Below, in pieces: positions 8,026-19,263 of a DNA stretch of 64,000 bases. Location: NCBI RefSeq assembly GCF_002895945.1, contig NZ_NPZB01000002.1:1116001-1180000 (forward strand), given 5' to 3'. Each line of letters begins with the position of its first letter. Positions within the stretch are counted from its first letter, which is position 1. The position numbers were made by a program, and so were the translations under genes. Under the pieces are notes generated by a model that made no database searches, was not told the DNA's origin, and saw only the letters and a program-made list of their open reading frames with translations. The DNA comes from Solilutibacter silvestris. Lineage in GTDB: Bacteria; Pseudomonadota; Gammaproteobacteria; Xanthomonadales; Xanthomonadaceae.

Positions 8026-9569
8026 GGATTGCCGAGATCCTGCACGAAGCAACCGACCGCGCCATCCCAATGCATCCGCAACTGCTGCGGCTTCAACCCC
8101 GGGTTGGAGAACGTCTGCGTGCATTGCAACGTGCCCGAGGCCGTGGCGCCCACCATGCACTGTGTCGTGATCGTGGATTCGATCGGATTGCCGGTCGCCA
8201 TGACGGTTTTCTGGACAAAGGTGTAGCCGAACGTGCCACCCTCGACCAGCGGGAACGGCTGCCCCTGCAACGCGTCGACGGAAACAGTGTGGACGGTGAA
8301 TTCGCTCGCGCCGTATGCACTGGCTGAGTGAATCGCCGAGTCCAGCGGCAACAGTCCCGCCCAAGCCGATCCATCCACGGTGGTCGTCGCCGACGTGCCC
8401 CCGCTGCCCGCCGTCGATTCGCTACGAAGCTGGCACTGATTGCCGCCCGCCGTACGCCGCACCTGCACCTTGGTCAACACCGGAATCGTGCCGATCATGC
8501 GCGTTCCGGACCGCTCGATGGGCACGCCGTTTCCTGCCGGAATCTGGAAGAACTTTTCACTCGCGACGCGTCGTGACAATGCATCGTCATCGGTAGGAAC
8601 CTGTGGCGCCTGCACGACTGGAGCTGCGGGGGCCGCCACATTCGCATCGACCGTGCCACCGAGGCGCCTGATTTCCATCCGCGCGATCGGGGCGTGGCGT
8701 CCCTGCGGGAATGCCGCCAGATAATCCTTGTAATCGGCGATCTGCCTGCTCTTGCCGATGCGGCCCCAGAACTCGGCTTCGACATCATCACTGGCACCTG
8801 CCGCGGGCTTTGCATTCGCGGGAGCGTTGGCGACAGGCATTGATCGCTGCACCGCAGCCGCGGGCGGCGACGCCAGCGCCGGGTCCGGCGTCCATGGCAT
8901 CTCGATGATCTTGATGCCAGTGAACGGGAACGCATGGCGATAATCGTTGCGACTCTTGTCCGCTTCGGCCTGGGTGTCGCTGCCGATGCACAGCGCGTCC
9001 GGCGCGACGCCGTAGCTGGCTGCCGCGCTGCGGGCGAATGCCTGCGCGTAACGGGTCAACGTACCGTAATACTCGCCGTTGCTCCTCGCTGGCAGTGTTG
9101 CAGTGAAGACGGCACTGGTGACCAGTTTGCGCACATCGGAATCCGCCGTCCGGCAATAGACGTAGCTGTCGCTGGCAACGGCTGGCGCCGGCGCGGTTCG
9201 CGCATACATCGCCGCGCTGGGCATCCACTGCACGTCATGCCATTTGTAGACGCGGATGCCGAACGATCGCCTGCCCATGATTCCGGCGATCTTCACCCGC
9301 AAATCCTCGAGTGCCTGGCGCGGCGCAACCACGCACGACTTGTCGCCCGAACCACCGAGCGTCCCGACATAGGCATGGAATTCGGTCGCGAGTTCGTTGC
9401 CCAGCGGGTCGGTATTCGGCGGCGCCGGAAAAATCTGCGACACCCAGATATTGCGTCCGCCGGCATCGTTGACCGAGCAATACGCGAACTGGGGCTCCGC
9501 TGCGCGTGCAATACCCGATATCGAACACAGGCACAGCAAGGCGAACGCGCCCGAAACGAAATGCCGCAT
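8022..9569 (-). CDS. Secreted protein of unknown function
   Basis: The 515-residue precursor has a signal peptide (MRHFVSGAFALLCLCSISGIARA, cleaved before AEPQFAYCSVND) and several Cys that could form disulfides. Its N-terminal part contains two YCSVND/YCRTAD-type segments that may be internally related. A middle helix-rich stretch, EFWGRIGKSRQIADYKDYLAAFP, resembles the helical linker repeats of caspase-like and other exported proteins. The C-terminal 200 residues are beta-rich. ATG 9569 is preferred over the longer frame because GGGGGAGA precedes it and the signal peptide starts there. I do not recognise a specific family. Confidence 0.7.
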   Translation of the reverse strand: MRHFVSGAFALLCLCSISGIARAAEPQFAYCSVNDAGGRNIWVSQIFPAPPNTDPLGNELATEFHAYVGTLGGSGDKSCVVAPRQALEDLRVKIAGIMGRRSFGIRVYKWHDVQWMPSAAMYARTAPAPAVASDSYVYCRTADSDVRKLVTSAVFTATLPARSNGEYYGTLTRYAQAFARSAAASYGVAPDALCIGSDTQAEADKSRNDYRHAFPFTGIKIIEMPWTPDPALASPPAAAVQRSMPVANAPANAKPAAGASDDVEAEFWGRIGKSRQIADYKDYLAAFPQGRHAPIARMEIRRLGGTVDANVAAPAAPVVQAPQVPTDDDALSRRVASEKFFQIPAGNGVPIERSGTRMIGTIPVLTKVQVRRTAGGNQCQLRSESTAGSGGTSATTTVDGSAWAGLLPLDSAIHSASAYGASEFTVHTVSVDALQGQPFPLVEGGTFGYTFVQKTVMATGNPIESTITTQCMVGATASGTLQCTQTFSNPGLKPQQLRMHWDGAVGCFVQDLGNP

Positions 9570-9798
9570 GCAGATCTCCCCCGATGGATATCGCGATAGT
9601 TGCATCGAATCCGTCGAATGAATATCCCCGCCAACGGAACTTGCAGGCAAAGTGACGAGAGTCGGCTCAATACCCGGATCGACATCACACCAGAGCAGAT
9701 CCACGGCAGGTATTGCAGGGAAGACAGCAGGCATTCAACCGGGTGTTGCTAGCGTGTTGCCATGACCTCCATCCCGGCAGGCATCCAGGAGTGACGCG

Positions 9799-10272
9799 GT
9801 GAAGCAGATCCTGCCCCTGGTGCTCTTGATGATCGCCACCTCGCCGGCTCTGGCTGCAGGCGGCGGCCAGTCCGATTCCGCATCTTCAGCGTCCGCGAAG
9901 GCACTCGATCTCTCCCTGCCCAACCAGCCGACCTATTCCTACGCGCCCACCGATCCGCGTGGCGACGCCAGCGGCGTCCCGGAAACCCGCAGCACCATGC
10001 CGGCCGGCAGCTATCCCTACGATCCGGCCAAACGCTTCGCTGCACCGACAAATACCCTCGAACGCGTGGATACCTGCGACGGCAAGCCGCATGGCAGTGC
10101 CACGGTTGGCGTCGGTTATTCCAACCGCTTCGGCAATAGCAACTTCCAGGCCGCCCAACTCAATACCTGCAAGCGCTATTACAACAATGAAGGCAACGCG
10201 CACGACGTCGGCGTGAGTATCAGCATCGGCCAGGGCAGCAGTGGCCCTGGGCGTGCTCGCCGCAGCTGGTAG
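9799..10272 (+). CDS. Small secreted protein of unknown function
   Basis: GTG 9799 follows a good Shine-Dalgarno (AGGAGTGACGCG) and begins a signal peptide MKQILPLVLLMIATSPALAA. The mature protein (about 137 residues) is Ser/Ala/Pro-rich at first. It then has an ERVDTCDGKPHGSATVGVGYSN segment and a matching LNTCKRYYNNEGNAHDVGVSIS segment, each with one Cys. The two Cys could pair in the periplasm or outside. The tail is basic (GRARRSW). No family is recognised. Confidence 0.6.
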   Translation: MKQILPLVLLMIATSPALAAGGGQSDSASSASAKALDLSLPNQPTYSYAPTDPRGDASGVPETRSTMPAGSYPYDPAKRFAAPTNTLERVDTCDGKPHGSATVGVGYSNRFGNSNFQAAQLNTCKRYYNNEGNAHDVGVSISIGQGSSGPGRARRSW

Positions 10273-10356
10273 TTCCACTCTTTCGTCCCACGCTGGCATG
10301 ATGAGATCGGCGGCGAGTCATGTGCCGCATGCGACGACTCATCAGCCAGGACACAC

Positions 10357-10950
10357 ATGCGAACCTTCGTACTGAGAGCACGGGCGGCACCCACGGACAG
10401 CCAGAAACTGCTGGCATCCATTGGCAAGGAGGCCCATACCGAAATCCTCGCGCATACGCTGATGAACGCTGTCTTCGTGGCCCAGTCGCACCGCCCGGAT
10501 GTCACGGTCTACCTGGTGTTGGAAAGCACCCAGGATTTCTCCCGCACGATCCGCTTCGAACCCGATGCCATGCATGACATCGGCGGCTTCGACGAGCGCG
10601 CGCTGCTGGGCAAGATCGCCAACGCGCTGGATGTCTCCAGGGGAATGGGCAAGGAAGAAACGCGACCGGTGGAATCGGGCGTCACCGTGCGCACGGTGAG
10701 CTTCGAGCGACTGGTGCAGGAACTCGCCGAAGATCACCAACTCTTCGTGATGGACAGGAAAGGCGCACCAATCCGCGAGCAGGTGTTCGAGGGCAATCCC
10801 TGCTTCCTGCTGACCGACCACATCCCGATGCCGAAAAAGACCTTCCATAGCCTTGAACGCCTCGGCGCAAAGAAAATCACGCTGGGATCAAAGATGCTGT
10901 TTGCGTCGCAGTGTGTGGTGTTGATTCATTATGAGTTGGATCAGCGGTAG
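10357..10950 (+). CDS. trmY: TrmY-family (UPF0217/COG1901) RNA pseudouridine methyltransferase homologue
   Basis: The 197-residue protein matches the SPOUT-class TrmY family along its length: MRTFVLRARAAPTDSQKLL at the start, EILAHTLMNAVFVAQSHRPDV, LESTQDFSRTI, the basic GMGKEE loop and the SAM-binding knot LTDHIPMPKKTFHSLERLGAK with SKMLFASQCVVLIHYELD. In archaea TrmY adds the N1-methyl to pseudouridine 54 of tRNA. Bacterial homologues are sporadic and their RNA target is not established. The gene ends convergently with the AT-rich ATPase gene. Confidence 0.85.
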   Translation: MRTFVLRARAAPTDSQKLLASIGKEAHTEILAHTLMNAVFVAQSHRPDVTVYLVLESTQDFSRTIRFEPDAMHDIGGFDERALLGKIANALDVSRGMGKEETRPVESGVTVRTVSFERLVQELAEDHQLFVMDRKGAPIREQVFEGNPCFLLTDHIPMPKKTFHSLERLGAKKITLGSKMLFASQCVVLIHYELDQR

Positions 10951-10986
10951 CGTGGCCATCCGATATTCGTTGACCTGATCGCTGCC

Positions 10987-12972
10987 TCAATCCCTGTATT
11001 TTCGCTTCTGCCTCGCTTCCTCGGACACTGGATCTTGAAGCCAAGAAACTAAATCTTCGAGTACGATCAACTCGAATTGGGGTTGTCCGTGAGACCCAGT
11101 CAGAAAAACTTGATGGGTACTCCCATAGAAATTTCGAGATGACCCTTCATCGCCCACAAGAAGTGGCTCGAAATAGAAGCGCTCTTTATACGAAGAGCCA
11201 ACCGACCAGCAGACCACCAAGTCGATTTGTTTCGCGAACTTCTCCTCTCGGTCCAAATCGGTGATTAATCCATCGAAAGAATACTTATATTCCAGAACCT
11301 TGGGTTCGCTCAGACCAACTTGCGAAAGATCTTTTGACACGCCCAATCGGTTCCTTTGGCTAAACGCAAATTTCTCGCCTGAATCGTAATCAAGCAAGAA
11401 AAGCGAGTCATATCGGTCACTTTGGCTTGTGCCAAGAAATTTGTATCCGGTAATCAAGCCCATACCTACAAATTCATGGAAGAGCGCAATAACATCTTGC
11501 TCTTGACGAGGTTTTGAGATCAACGCCACAGAGCCATGATCCGACGAGAACGCCAGTGGGTTCGCATCACGATACGCTTCTTGCGCTTTCTTCCAGTCGT
11601 AAAGTTCTTTCTCTGGTGTGATTACTTGCGCACCAGTATCCGGTTTCAAATGGGTCAAAAACCGCTTGAACACATTGACTGCCCTGACAGCTAACTGCTC
11701 ACCTAGTTCAGTCAATTCTGGTTGGAAAATTTTTCGCCCCATATCAGGATTGCCATCCGTGAAGTGGACAACAACATGCGTATTCGCCTGATAACCGATT
11801 GTGCTCGTCAGCGGAATAATCGATAGGTCACCTTGAGGCATGAAATCCGAAGCCAACTGCAGGCCACCATGAACCAAACGCTGCCCTTTTCTAAGTTTCA
11901 AAACCTCGTCGTTGAATTCACCCCATATTTTTGCGGAACGCAGGAATACTGCGTACACAATCACATTATGCTTTTCAATAAGCGTTCTGGATTCTTCAGT
12001 GAGTGCTGACGCAAAGGGGGATTCGTCTGAAAGAATCGCCTCGCGATCCCAAATTTCCCATAGAGCATCGAGGCGTTTGAATTCCGCGCCAACGCGCGCG
12101 AATTTTGTAGCTGGGTCACCTTCAACCTTCGCTACAGCCTTGGCAACATCAGAAACCGTTTGAATCTTCAACCCCGGAATTTCATGAGGGTAGTAATAGT
12201 CAGGGCTTGATAGTTCTTTACGTGTCTTAGTCCCCTCAGCAGACGTAACCTCAATAACCACCTCGATGGAAGGTGTTTTTCCTGCCGAAAGATAGATGCC
12301 ACCAAGTGGAGACTTGATTCTCAGTATTTCGGCCCATTGATCAGCACTTTGTGCACCAATCCAATTCAGGTTCTTTGGCCTCTCGCCTGGCGCTTTACCC
12401 ACAAAGATAGAAACCGAAGTTCCACTTGCTTCACCCACCAGGTATGGCACTTCAAACTTCGTAGCCTCAAATTTTGGTCGCGGAACGGTACCGCTATTGT
12501 CCTCAGCCCATTGGCGTCCCTGACGAAGAATTGCAGCCAATTCCAAACCACTCTTCCTGCTTTGGAGTTTTAGAAATGAAAATCCGTATGCGAGGAAAGT
12601 TGCTCCAACCCCCTTGTGCCCGCGCAAGTCAGCCTGCTTCTTAAAACTGACATTCGGTCGAAGGCAATAACGAAACTCTGACTCCGACATTCCAATTCCG
12701 TTGTCTACGACCTGCACCAAACCAGATGGAATGTCTATCGAGATCCAAACTTTCGGCTTGTAAGACGCATCATCTTTTCTGGTGCGCGCCTGCACTGCGT
12801 CTAGTGCATTTTGGATCAATTCCGAAAAAACATCGAAGTACCCCGTATAGCTCTTCAGAATATTGTGAACAATTCGCTTGCTTGCCTCTTCTATGACAGA
12901 GACGAATTCATCGCCACCGTCGGTCGAAGTTGCAAGCGGATCAAATCCATCGAGCGCATGGTGATCTGACAC
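10987..12972 (-). CDS. GHKL-type ATPase with putative C-terminal PD-(D/E)XK-like nuclease domain
   Basis: The 661-residue protein carries a Bergerat ATPase domain: N-box SELIQNALDAV near residue 50, G1 motif DNGIGMSESEF near 95 and G2 motif GHKGVGATFLAYG near 120. This is the lid-bearing arrangement of Hsp90, MutL and MORC proteins. A long middle domain follows. The last 180 residues show D522 (RYDSLFLLDY), then E561-x-K563 (PKVLEYKYS) and QIDLVVCW, a pattern typical of PD-(D/E)XK nucleases; that assignment is inference. The start is GTG after GGGGG. Base composition differs from its neighbours: line 11281 is 25 GC of 60, against 35 of 60 in icmF at 13861. A defence role is plausible but unproven. 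Confidence 0.72.
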   Translation of the reverse strand: MSDHHALDGFDPLATSTDGGDEFVSVIEEASKRIVHNILKSYTGYFDVFSELIQNALDAVQARTRKDDASYKPKVWISIDIPSGLVQVVDNGIGMSESEFRYCLRPNVSFKKQADLRGHKGVGATFLAYGFSFLKLQSRKSGLELAAILRQGRQWAEDNSGTVPRPKFEATKFEVPYLVGEASGTSVSIFVGKAPGERPKNLNWIGAQSADQWAEILRIKSPLGGIYLSAGKTPSIEVVIEVTSAEGTKTRKELSSPDYYYPHEIPGLKIQTVSDVAKAVAKVEGDPATKFARVGAEFKRLDALWEIWDREAILSDESPFASALTEESRTLIEKHNVIVYAVFLRSAKIWGEFNDEVLKLRKGQRLVHGGLQLASDFMPQGDLSIIPLTSTIGYQANTHVVVHFTDGNPDMGRKIFQPELTELGEQLAVRAVNVFKRFLTHLKPDTGAQVITPEKELYDWKKAQEAYRDANPLAFSSDHGSVALISKPRQEQDVIALFHEFVGMGLITGYKFLGTSQSDRYDSLFLLDYDSGEKFAFSQRNRLGVSKDLSQVGLSEPKVLEYKYSFDGLITDLDREEKFAKQIDLVVCWSVGSSYKERFYFEPLLVGDEGSSRNFYGSTHQVFLTGSHGQPQFELIVLEDLVSWLQDPVSEEARQKRKYRD

Positions 12973-13022
12973 TGTCTACCCCCAGAAAAAATAAAATTGA
13001 TTAGAAAGTCGACAGAACCTTG

Positions 13023-16000
13023 TCACATATTCCTTCTGTACTCCCCACCCACATCGTACAACGCATGGCTGATCTGCCCCAGGCTATGCGTCTTCACCGC
13101 CTCCATCAGCGCTGCAAACACGTTCTTCCGGTCACGCGCGGTCTTCTGCAGATACCCCAGGCCATGACCATCGTGGACCTCGCCCTCCACCGCCGCATCC
13201 TCGACCACATGTTCGTGATGGGTTTCGCCTTCCGGCGCCAAGGCGTTGCGTGACATCTGCCAGGCGCGCACGTTCTCGATCTGTTGACCCTTTTCTTCCT
13301 CGGTCGAACGGATCAACTCGATCTCGGTGACCACTTCGCCGGCGTGTTCCTTGGGCAGGAAGGTGTTGACGCCGACCAGCGGCAGGCTGCCATCGTGCTT
13401 CTTGTGCTCGTAGTACAAGCTTTCTTCTTGGATCTTGCCGCGCTGGTACATGGTGTCCATCGCGCCGAGCACGCCGCCGCGCTCGCTGATCGCCTCGAAT
13501 TCCTTGTAGACCGCTTCCTCGACGATATCGGTGAGGTACTCGACCGCGAAGCTGCCTTGCCACGGGTTCTCGTTGAAGTTGAGCCCGAGTTCCTTGTTGA
13601 TGATCATCTGGATCGCCACCGCGCGCCGCACCGATTCCTCGGTGGGGGTGGTAATCGCTTCGTCGTAGGCGTTGGTGTGCAGGCTGTTGCAGTTGTCGAA
13701 CAGTGCGTACAGCGCCTGTAGCGTGGTGCGGATGTCGTTGAACTGGATTTCCTGCGCGTGCAGCGAACGGCCTGACGTCTGGATGTGGTATTTCATCATC
13801 TGGCTGCGTTCATTGGCGCCGTAACGCTCGCGCATCGCGCGTGCCCAGATGCGCCGCGCGACGCGGCCGATCACGGTGTATTCCGGGTCCATGCCGTTGG
13901 AGAAGAAGAACGACAGGTTGGGCGCGAAGTCGTCGATCTTCATCCCGCGCGCGAGGTAGTACTCGACGATAGTGAAGCCGTTGCTGAGGGTGAACGCCAG
14001 CTGCGAGATCGGGTTCGCGCCGGCTTCGGCGATGTGGTAGCCGGAAATCGACACCGAGTAGAAATTGCGCACGGCGTGGTCGACGAAGTACTGCTGGATA
14101 TCGCCCATCATCCGCAGCGCGAATTCGGTGCTGAAGATGCAGGTGTTCTGTGCCTGGTCTTCCTTGAGGATGTCGGCCTGCACGGTGCCGCGCACGGTCT
14201 TGAGCGTCTCCGCCTTGATGCGCGCATAGGTGTCGGCATCGACCAGCTGGTCGCCGGTCACGCCGAGCAGTCCCAGCCCGAGTCCATCGTTGGTCGGCGG
14301 CAGGTCGCCGTGGTAGCGCGGACGTGAGATGCCTTTATCGAGCTGAGATGCGAAGAACGCATCGATCTTCTGCTGCGCTTCGGCCCAGCGTGCCGGATCT
14401 TCCTTCAGGTATTTCTCGACCTGCTGATCGATCGCCGTGTTCATGAACATCGCGAGGATCATCGGCGCCGGCCCGTTGATCGTCATCGACACCGAAGTGG
14501 TCGGCGCGCACAGGTCGAAGCCCGAATACAGCTTCTTCATGTCGTCCAGCGTCGGGATGTTGACCCCAGAATTGCCGATCTTGCCGTAGATGTCCGGGCG
14601 CGGCGCGGGATCCTCGCCGTACAGCGTCACGCTGTCGAACGCGGTCGACAGGCGCGCGGCCGGCTGGCCAACGCTCAAATAGTGGAAGCGACGATTGGTG
14701 CGTTCCGGTGTGCCTTCGCCCGCGAACATGCGGATCGGATCCTCGCCGGTGCGGCGATACGGATAGACGCCGCCGGTATACGGATACGAGCCCGGCAGGT
14801 TTTCCTTGCCGAGAAAGACCAGCAGCTCGCCCCACGACTTGTAGGTCGGTGCGGCGATCTTCGGCACCTTCTGGTGGCTCAGTGATTCGCGATAATTCTC
14901 GACGCGAATGGTCTTGCCACGCACCTGGTATTCGGTGACGTCATCGGTGATCGACTTCAGGCGTGCCGGCCATTCGCGCAGCAGTTTCAGGTTCTCGTTG
15001 CTCAGCGATTGCACGGCATCGTTGTAGCGCTGACGCAGCGTCAGCAAGGAACGATCGGCATCGACCGCACCTGGCTGGACGTCATCGCGGGCATACAACT
15101 CCAGCGTCTGCGGCAGCTTGGCGTCATCCAGTTCGCGCAGCGCTTCCCAGCAGCTCTGGGCGCGATCGGCGATGTCGGACTGCTTTTCAATTTGCGTGTT
15201 GATCGAACGGCCCTGCTCGGCGATCTCGGCGAGATAACGCACGCGCGCACCGGGAATCAGCACGGTGGCACGCGGTTCCTTCAACGTGGTATCGACCGCA
15301 GGCGACCACTTCGCTTCCGGCAGCGACAGCTTCCCGCGCAGCAGGCGGCACAGGTTGGCGAACATCCAACTGATGCCGGGATCGTTGAACTGCGATGCGA
15401 TGGTCGGATAGACCGGCACGTCTTCGTCCTTGGTCTGGAACGCCACGCGATTGCGCTTCCACTGCTTGCGGATATCGCGCAGCGCATCCTCGGCACCACG
15501 CTTGTCGTATTTGTTGAGCACGACCAGTTCGGCGTAATCGATCATGTCGATCTTCTCGAGCTGCGACGCCGCGCCGTAATCGCTGGTCATCACGTACATC
15601 GGGAAATCGACCAGATCGACGATCTCCGAATCGCTCTGGCCGATGCCGGCGGTCTCGACGATCACCAGGTCGTAGTCGAGTGATTTCAGGAAGGCGATGC
15701 AATCCTTCAGCACCGCATTGGTCGCCACGTTCTGCCGGCGCGTCGCCATCGAACGCATGTAGACGCGATGGCTGCGCAGCGAGTTCATGCGGATGCGATC
15801 GCCCAGCAACGCGCCACCGGTACGGCGGCGGGTGGGATCGACCGAAATCACCGCGATGCGCATCTGCGGGAAATTCGCCAGGAAGCGATTGAGCAGCTCG
15901 TCGGTCACCGACGACTTGCCGGCGCCGCCGGTGCCGGTAATGCCGATCACTGGCGTCTTCCCGCCCGCCAGTTGCCACTGCTTGCGCAGGTGTGCGAGTT

Positions 16001-16577
16001 CGGATTCGCCCAGCTGGCCGTCCTCGATCGCCGACAGCACGCGACCGATGCCGATTTCGTCGTCGATGCCTGGCGCATCGTTGCTGGAACTGCGTGCCGT
16101 GGCCTGGCGGCCATCATCGGCGCGCTTGACCACGTCCTCGATCATTTCGACCAACCCCATCTTCATGCCATCGTTGGGGTGATAGATGCGTTCGACGCCA
16201 TAGGCCTCGAGCTCGCGGATTTCTTCCGGGGTAATGGTGCCGCCGCCGCCGCCGAACACCTTGATGTGCGGCGCGCCGCGTTCCTTCAGCATGTCGACCA
16301 TGTACTTGAAGTATTCGACATGCCCACCCTGGTAGGACGACAGCGCGATGCCGTCGGCGTCTTCCTGCAGGGCCGCGCGCACCACGTCCTCGACACTGCG
16401 GTTGTGGCCGAGGTGGATCACTTCCGCGCCCTGCGCCTGGATCAACCGGCGCATGATGTTGATCGCGGCGTCATGTCCATCGAACAGGCTGGCGGCGGTC
16501 ACGAAGCGCAGCGGCACCGCGCTCTCGCTGGCCGCGGTGGACTGGCGTTCGGTCATCGTCTGGGCGGGCGTGCTCAT
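13023..16577 (-). CDS. icmF: IcmF: fused isobutyryl-CoA mutase with MeaI-type GTPase chaperone
   Basis: The 1184-residue protein combines three parts in IcmF order. Residues 20-150 are a B12-binding domain with the His ligand in LFDGHDAA (H35). Residues 205-450 are a MeaI-type GTPase with P-loop GTGGAGKSS (214-222) and the NKYD base-specificity motif. The rest is the mutase barrel with [21 protein letters not shown] and [12 protein letters not shown]. IcmF interconverts isobutyryl-CoA and n-butyryl-CoA and in some species isovaleryl- and pivalyl-CoA, using adenosylcobalamin. Its position, divergent from leucine dehydrogenase and LiuA, fits branched-chain acyl-CoA metabolism. The fusion and the missing ordinary MCM layout make MCM unlikely. 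Confidence 0.92.
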   Translation of the reverse strand: MSTPAQTMTERQSTAASESAVPLRFVTAASLFDGHDAAINIMRRLIQAQGAEVIHLGHNRSVEDVVRAALQEDADGIALSSYQGGHVEYFKYMVDMLKERGAPHIKVFGGGGGTITPEEIRELEAYGVERIYHPNDGMKMGLVEMIEDVVKRADDGRQATARSSSNDAPGIDDEIGIGRVLSAIEDGQLGESELAHLRKQWQLAGGKTPVIGITGTGGAGKSSVTDELLNRFLANFPQMRIAVISVDPTRRRTGGALLGDRIRMNSLRSHRVYMRSMATRRQNVATNAVLKDCIAFLKSLDYDLVIVETAGIGQSDSEIVDLVDFPMYVMTSDYGAASQLEKIDMIDYAELVVLNKYDKRGAEDALRDIRKQWKRNRVAFQTKDEDVPVYPTIASQFNDPGISWMFANLCRLLRGKLSLPEAKWSPAVDTTLKEPRATVLIPGARVRYLAEIAEQGRSINTQIEKQSDIADRAQSCWEALRELDDAKLPQTLELYARDDVQPGAVDADRSLLTLRQRYNDAVQSLSNENLKLLREWPARLKSITDDVTEYQVRGKTIRVENYRESLSHQKVPKIAAPTYKSWGELLVFLGKENLPGSYPYTGGVYPYRRTGEDPIRMFAGEGTPERTNRRFHYLSVGQPAARLSTAFDSVTLYGEDPAPRPDIYGKIGNSGVNIPTLDDMKKLYSGFDLCAPTTSVSMTINGPAPMILAMFMNTAIDQQVEKYLKEDPARWAEAQQKIDAFFASQLDKGISRPRYHGDLPPTNDGLGLGLLGVTGDQLVDADTYARIKAETLKTVRGTVQADILKEDQAQNTCIFSTEFALRMMGDIQQYFVDHAVRNFYSVSISGYHIAEAGANPISQLAFTLSNGFTIVEYYLARGMKIDDFAPNLSFFFSNGMDPEYTVIGRVARRIWARAMRERYGANERSQMMKYHIQTSGRSLHAQEIQFNDIRTTLQALYALFDNCNSLHTNAYDEAITTPTEESVRRAVAIQMIINKELGLNFNENPWQGSFAVEYLTDIVEEAVYKEFEAISERGGVLGAMDTMYQRGKIQEESLYYEHKKHDGSLPLVGVNTFLPKEHAGEVVTEIELIRSTEEEKGQQIENVRAWQMSRNALAPEGETHHEHVVEDAAVEGEVHDGHGLGYLQKTARDRKNVFAALMEAVKTHSLGQISHALYDVGGEYRRNM

Positions 16578-16815
16578 GCGCTTTCAAGCCGGATTTCGGG
16601 AATTTCCCATTGTAGCGCGGGCATCCCTGCCGCCATTTGCGCATACCGAACGGGCCGCCGTGTCAAGCCCACATTCATCCCTGCCCATGCGGCGGCGCAC
16701 GCAAGCCGGCGGATGGGAAGGGCTAGAATATGCCGCCCCCAGCCATCCGGCTCGGCGCGCTTCCTTCCCGGACCACGCATCGGCCGCCAGCTGCCAATGC
16801 TCATCGGAGCTACGA

Positions 16816-17913
<1,098 letters not shown>

Positions 17914-17978
17914 TCGGCACGTGTCCGGCCATGCCCATCGGCGTGGCCGGCGACGACAAGCAAAAGGATTGACCCGCA

Positions 17979-19136
17979 ATGCGCACTCCCAGCCTTGGTG
18001 AAGACATCGACGCCCTGCGCGATGCCGTCCGCCGTTTTGCCGACGCGGAAATCGCGCCGCGCGCTGCCGCCATCGATCACGACAACATGTTCCCGCAGGA
18101 CCTGTGGCCGAAACTTGGCGAGATGGGCCTGCTCGGCATGACCGTGCCCGGCGAATTCGGCGGCAGCGAGATGGGTTATCTCGCGCACATGGTGGCGATG
18201 GAGGAAATCAGCCGCGCCTCGGGTTCGGTCGGCCTCAGCTACGGCGCGCATTCCAATCTGTGCGTGTCGAACCTGTACGCCAACGGCAATCAGGCGCAGC
18301 GCGAAAAGTACCTGCCGAAGTTGTGCAGCGGCGAATGGAAGGGCGCGCTGGCCATGAGCGAACCGGGCGCCGGTTCCGACGTGGTGGGATCAATGTCCTG
18401 CCGCGCCGAATTGCGCGACGGCATGTGGATCGCCAACGGCAACAAGATGTGGATCACCAACGGTCCCGAAGCCGACGTGCTGCTGGTCTACATGCGCACC
18501 GCGGGCAAGGACGCCGGCAGCAAGTGCATGACCACCTTCATCGTCGAGAAAGGCATGAAGGGTTTCAGCACCGCACAGAAGCTCGACAAGCTAGGCATGC
18601 GCGGCTCCAACACCTGCGAGCTGGTGTTCGAGGATTGCGCGATCCCGCAGGAGAACGTGGTCGGCGAAGTGCACCACGGCGTCAAGGTGCTGATGTCCGG
18701 CCTCAATACCGAACGACTGGTGCTGAGTGGCGGCCCGCTCGGACTGATGCAGGCCGCGCTCGACATCACCCTGCCCTACGTGCGCGAACGCAAGCAGTTC
18801 GACGTGGCGATCGGCACCTTCCAGTTGATGCAGGCCAAGATCGCCGACATGTACACGGCGTTGCAGTCGAGCCGCGCCTTCGCTTATTCGGTGGCGCGCG
18901 ACTATGACGCAGGTCGCAAGAGTCGCGTCGACGCCGCCGCCTGCCTGATGCACGCCTCGGAAGCCGCAGTCGACGTCACGCTGGAAGCGATCCAGGCGCT
19001 CGGCGGCAACGGCTACATCAACGAGTTCCCGACCGGACGCCTGCTGCGCGATGCCAAGCTTTACGCGATCGGCGCCGGCACCAACGAAATCCGCCGCATG
19101 CTGATCGGCCGCGAACTATTCAACGGGCAAGGCTAA
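17979..19136 (+). CDS. liuA: Isovaleryl-CoA dehydrogenase
   Basis: The 385-residue acyl-CoA dehydrogenase has the flavin and substrate signatures [14 protein letters not shown] and [35 protein letters not shown]. The catalytic base typical of isovaleryl-CoA dehydrogenase lies in the G-helix, [15 protein letters not shown], rather than at the usual C-terminal site, which here reads GAGTNEI. That placement separates it from short-chain acyl-CoA dehydrogenases. It oxidises isovaleryl-CoA to 3-methylcrotonyl-CoA and passes electrons to ETF. The gene follows leucine dehydrogenase. The other liu genes are displaced downstream. Confidence 0.94.
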   Translation: MRTPSLGEDIDALRDAVRRFADAEIAPRAAAIDHDNMFPQDLWPKLGEMGLLGMTVPGEFGGSEMGYLAHMVAMEEISRASGSVGLSYGAHSNLCVSNLYANGNQAQREKYLPKLCSGEWKGALAMSEPGAGSDVVGSMSCRAELRDGMWIANGNKMWITNGPEADVLLVYMRTAGKDAGSKCMTTFIVEKGMKGFSTAQKLDKLGMRGSNTCELVFEDCAIPQENVVGEVHHGVKVLMSGLNTERLVLSGGPLGLMQAALDITLPYVRERKQFDVAIGTFQLMQAKIADMYTALQSSRAFAYSVARDYDAGRKSRVDAAACLMHASEAAVDVTLEAIQALGGNGYINEFPTGRLLRDAKLYAIGAGTNEIRRMLIGRELFNGQG

Positions 19137-19263
19137 GCCTCGCACCGTCACGAGCGAAGTCAGGCCGGGATGCGCGGAAGCGCGCAGCCACCGAAGTGGG
19201 CTGAAGCCCATGAGGTGGCGAGCACTGGACGCGCGCCCGGGATGACGAGCGCAGTAGGTGCGA

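Noticed and set aside
13023-16577. Ordinary methylmalonyl-CoA mutase
   Set aside because: The B12 domain is N-terminal and fused to a GTPase with a P-loop, which is the IcmF layout.
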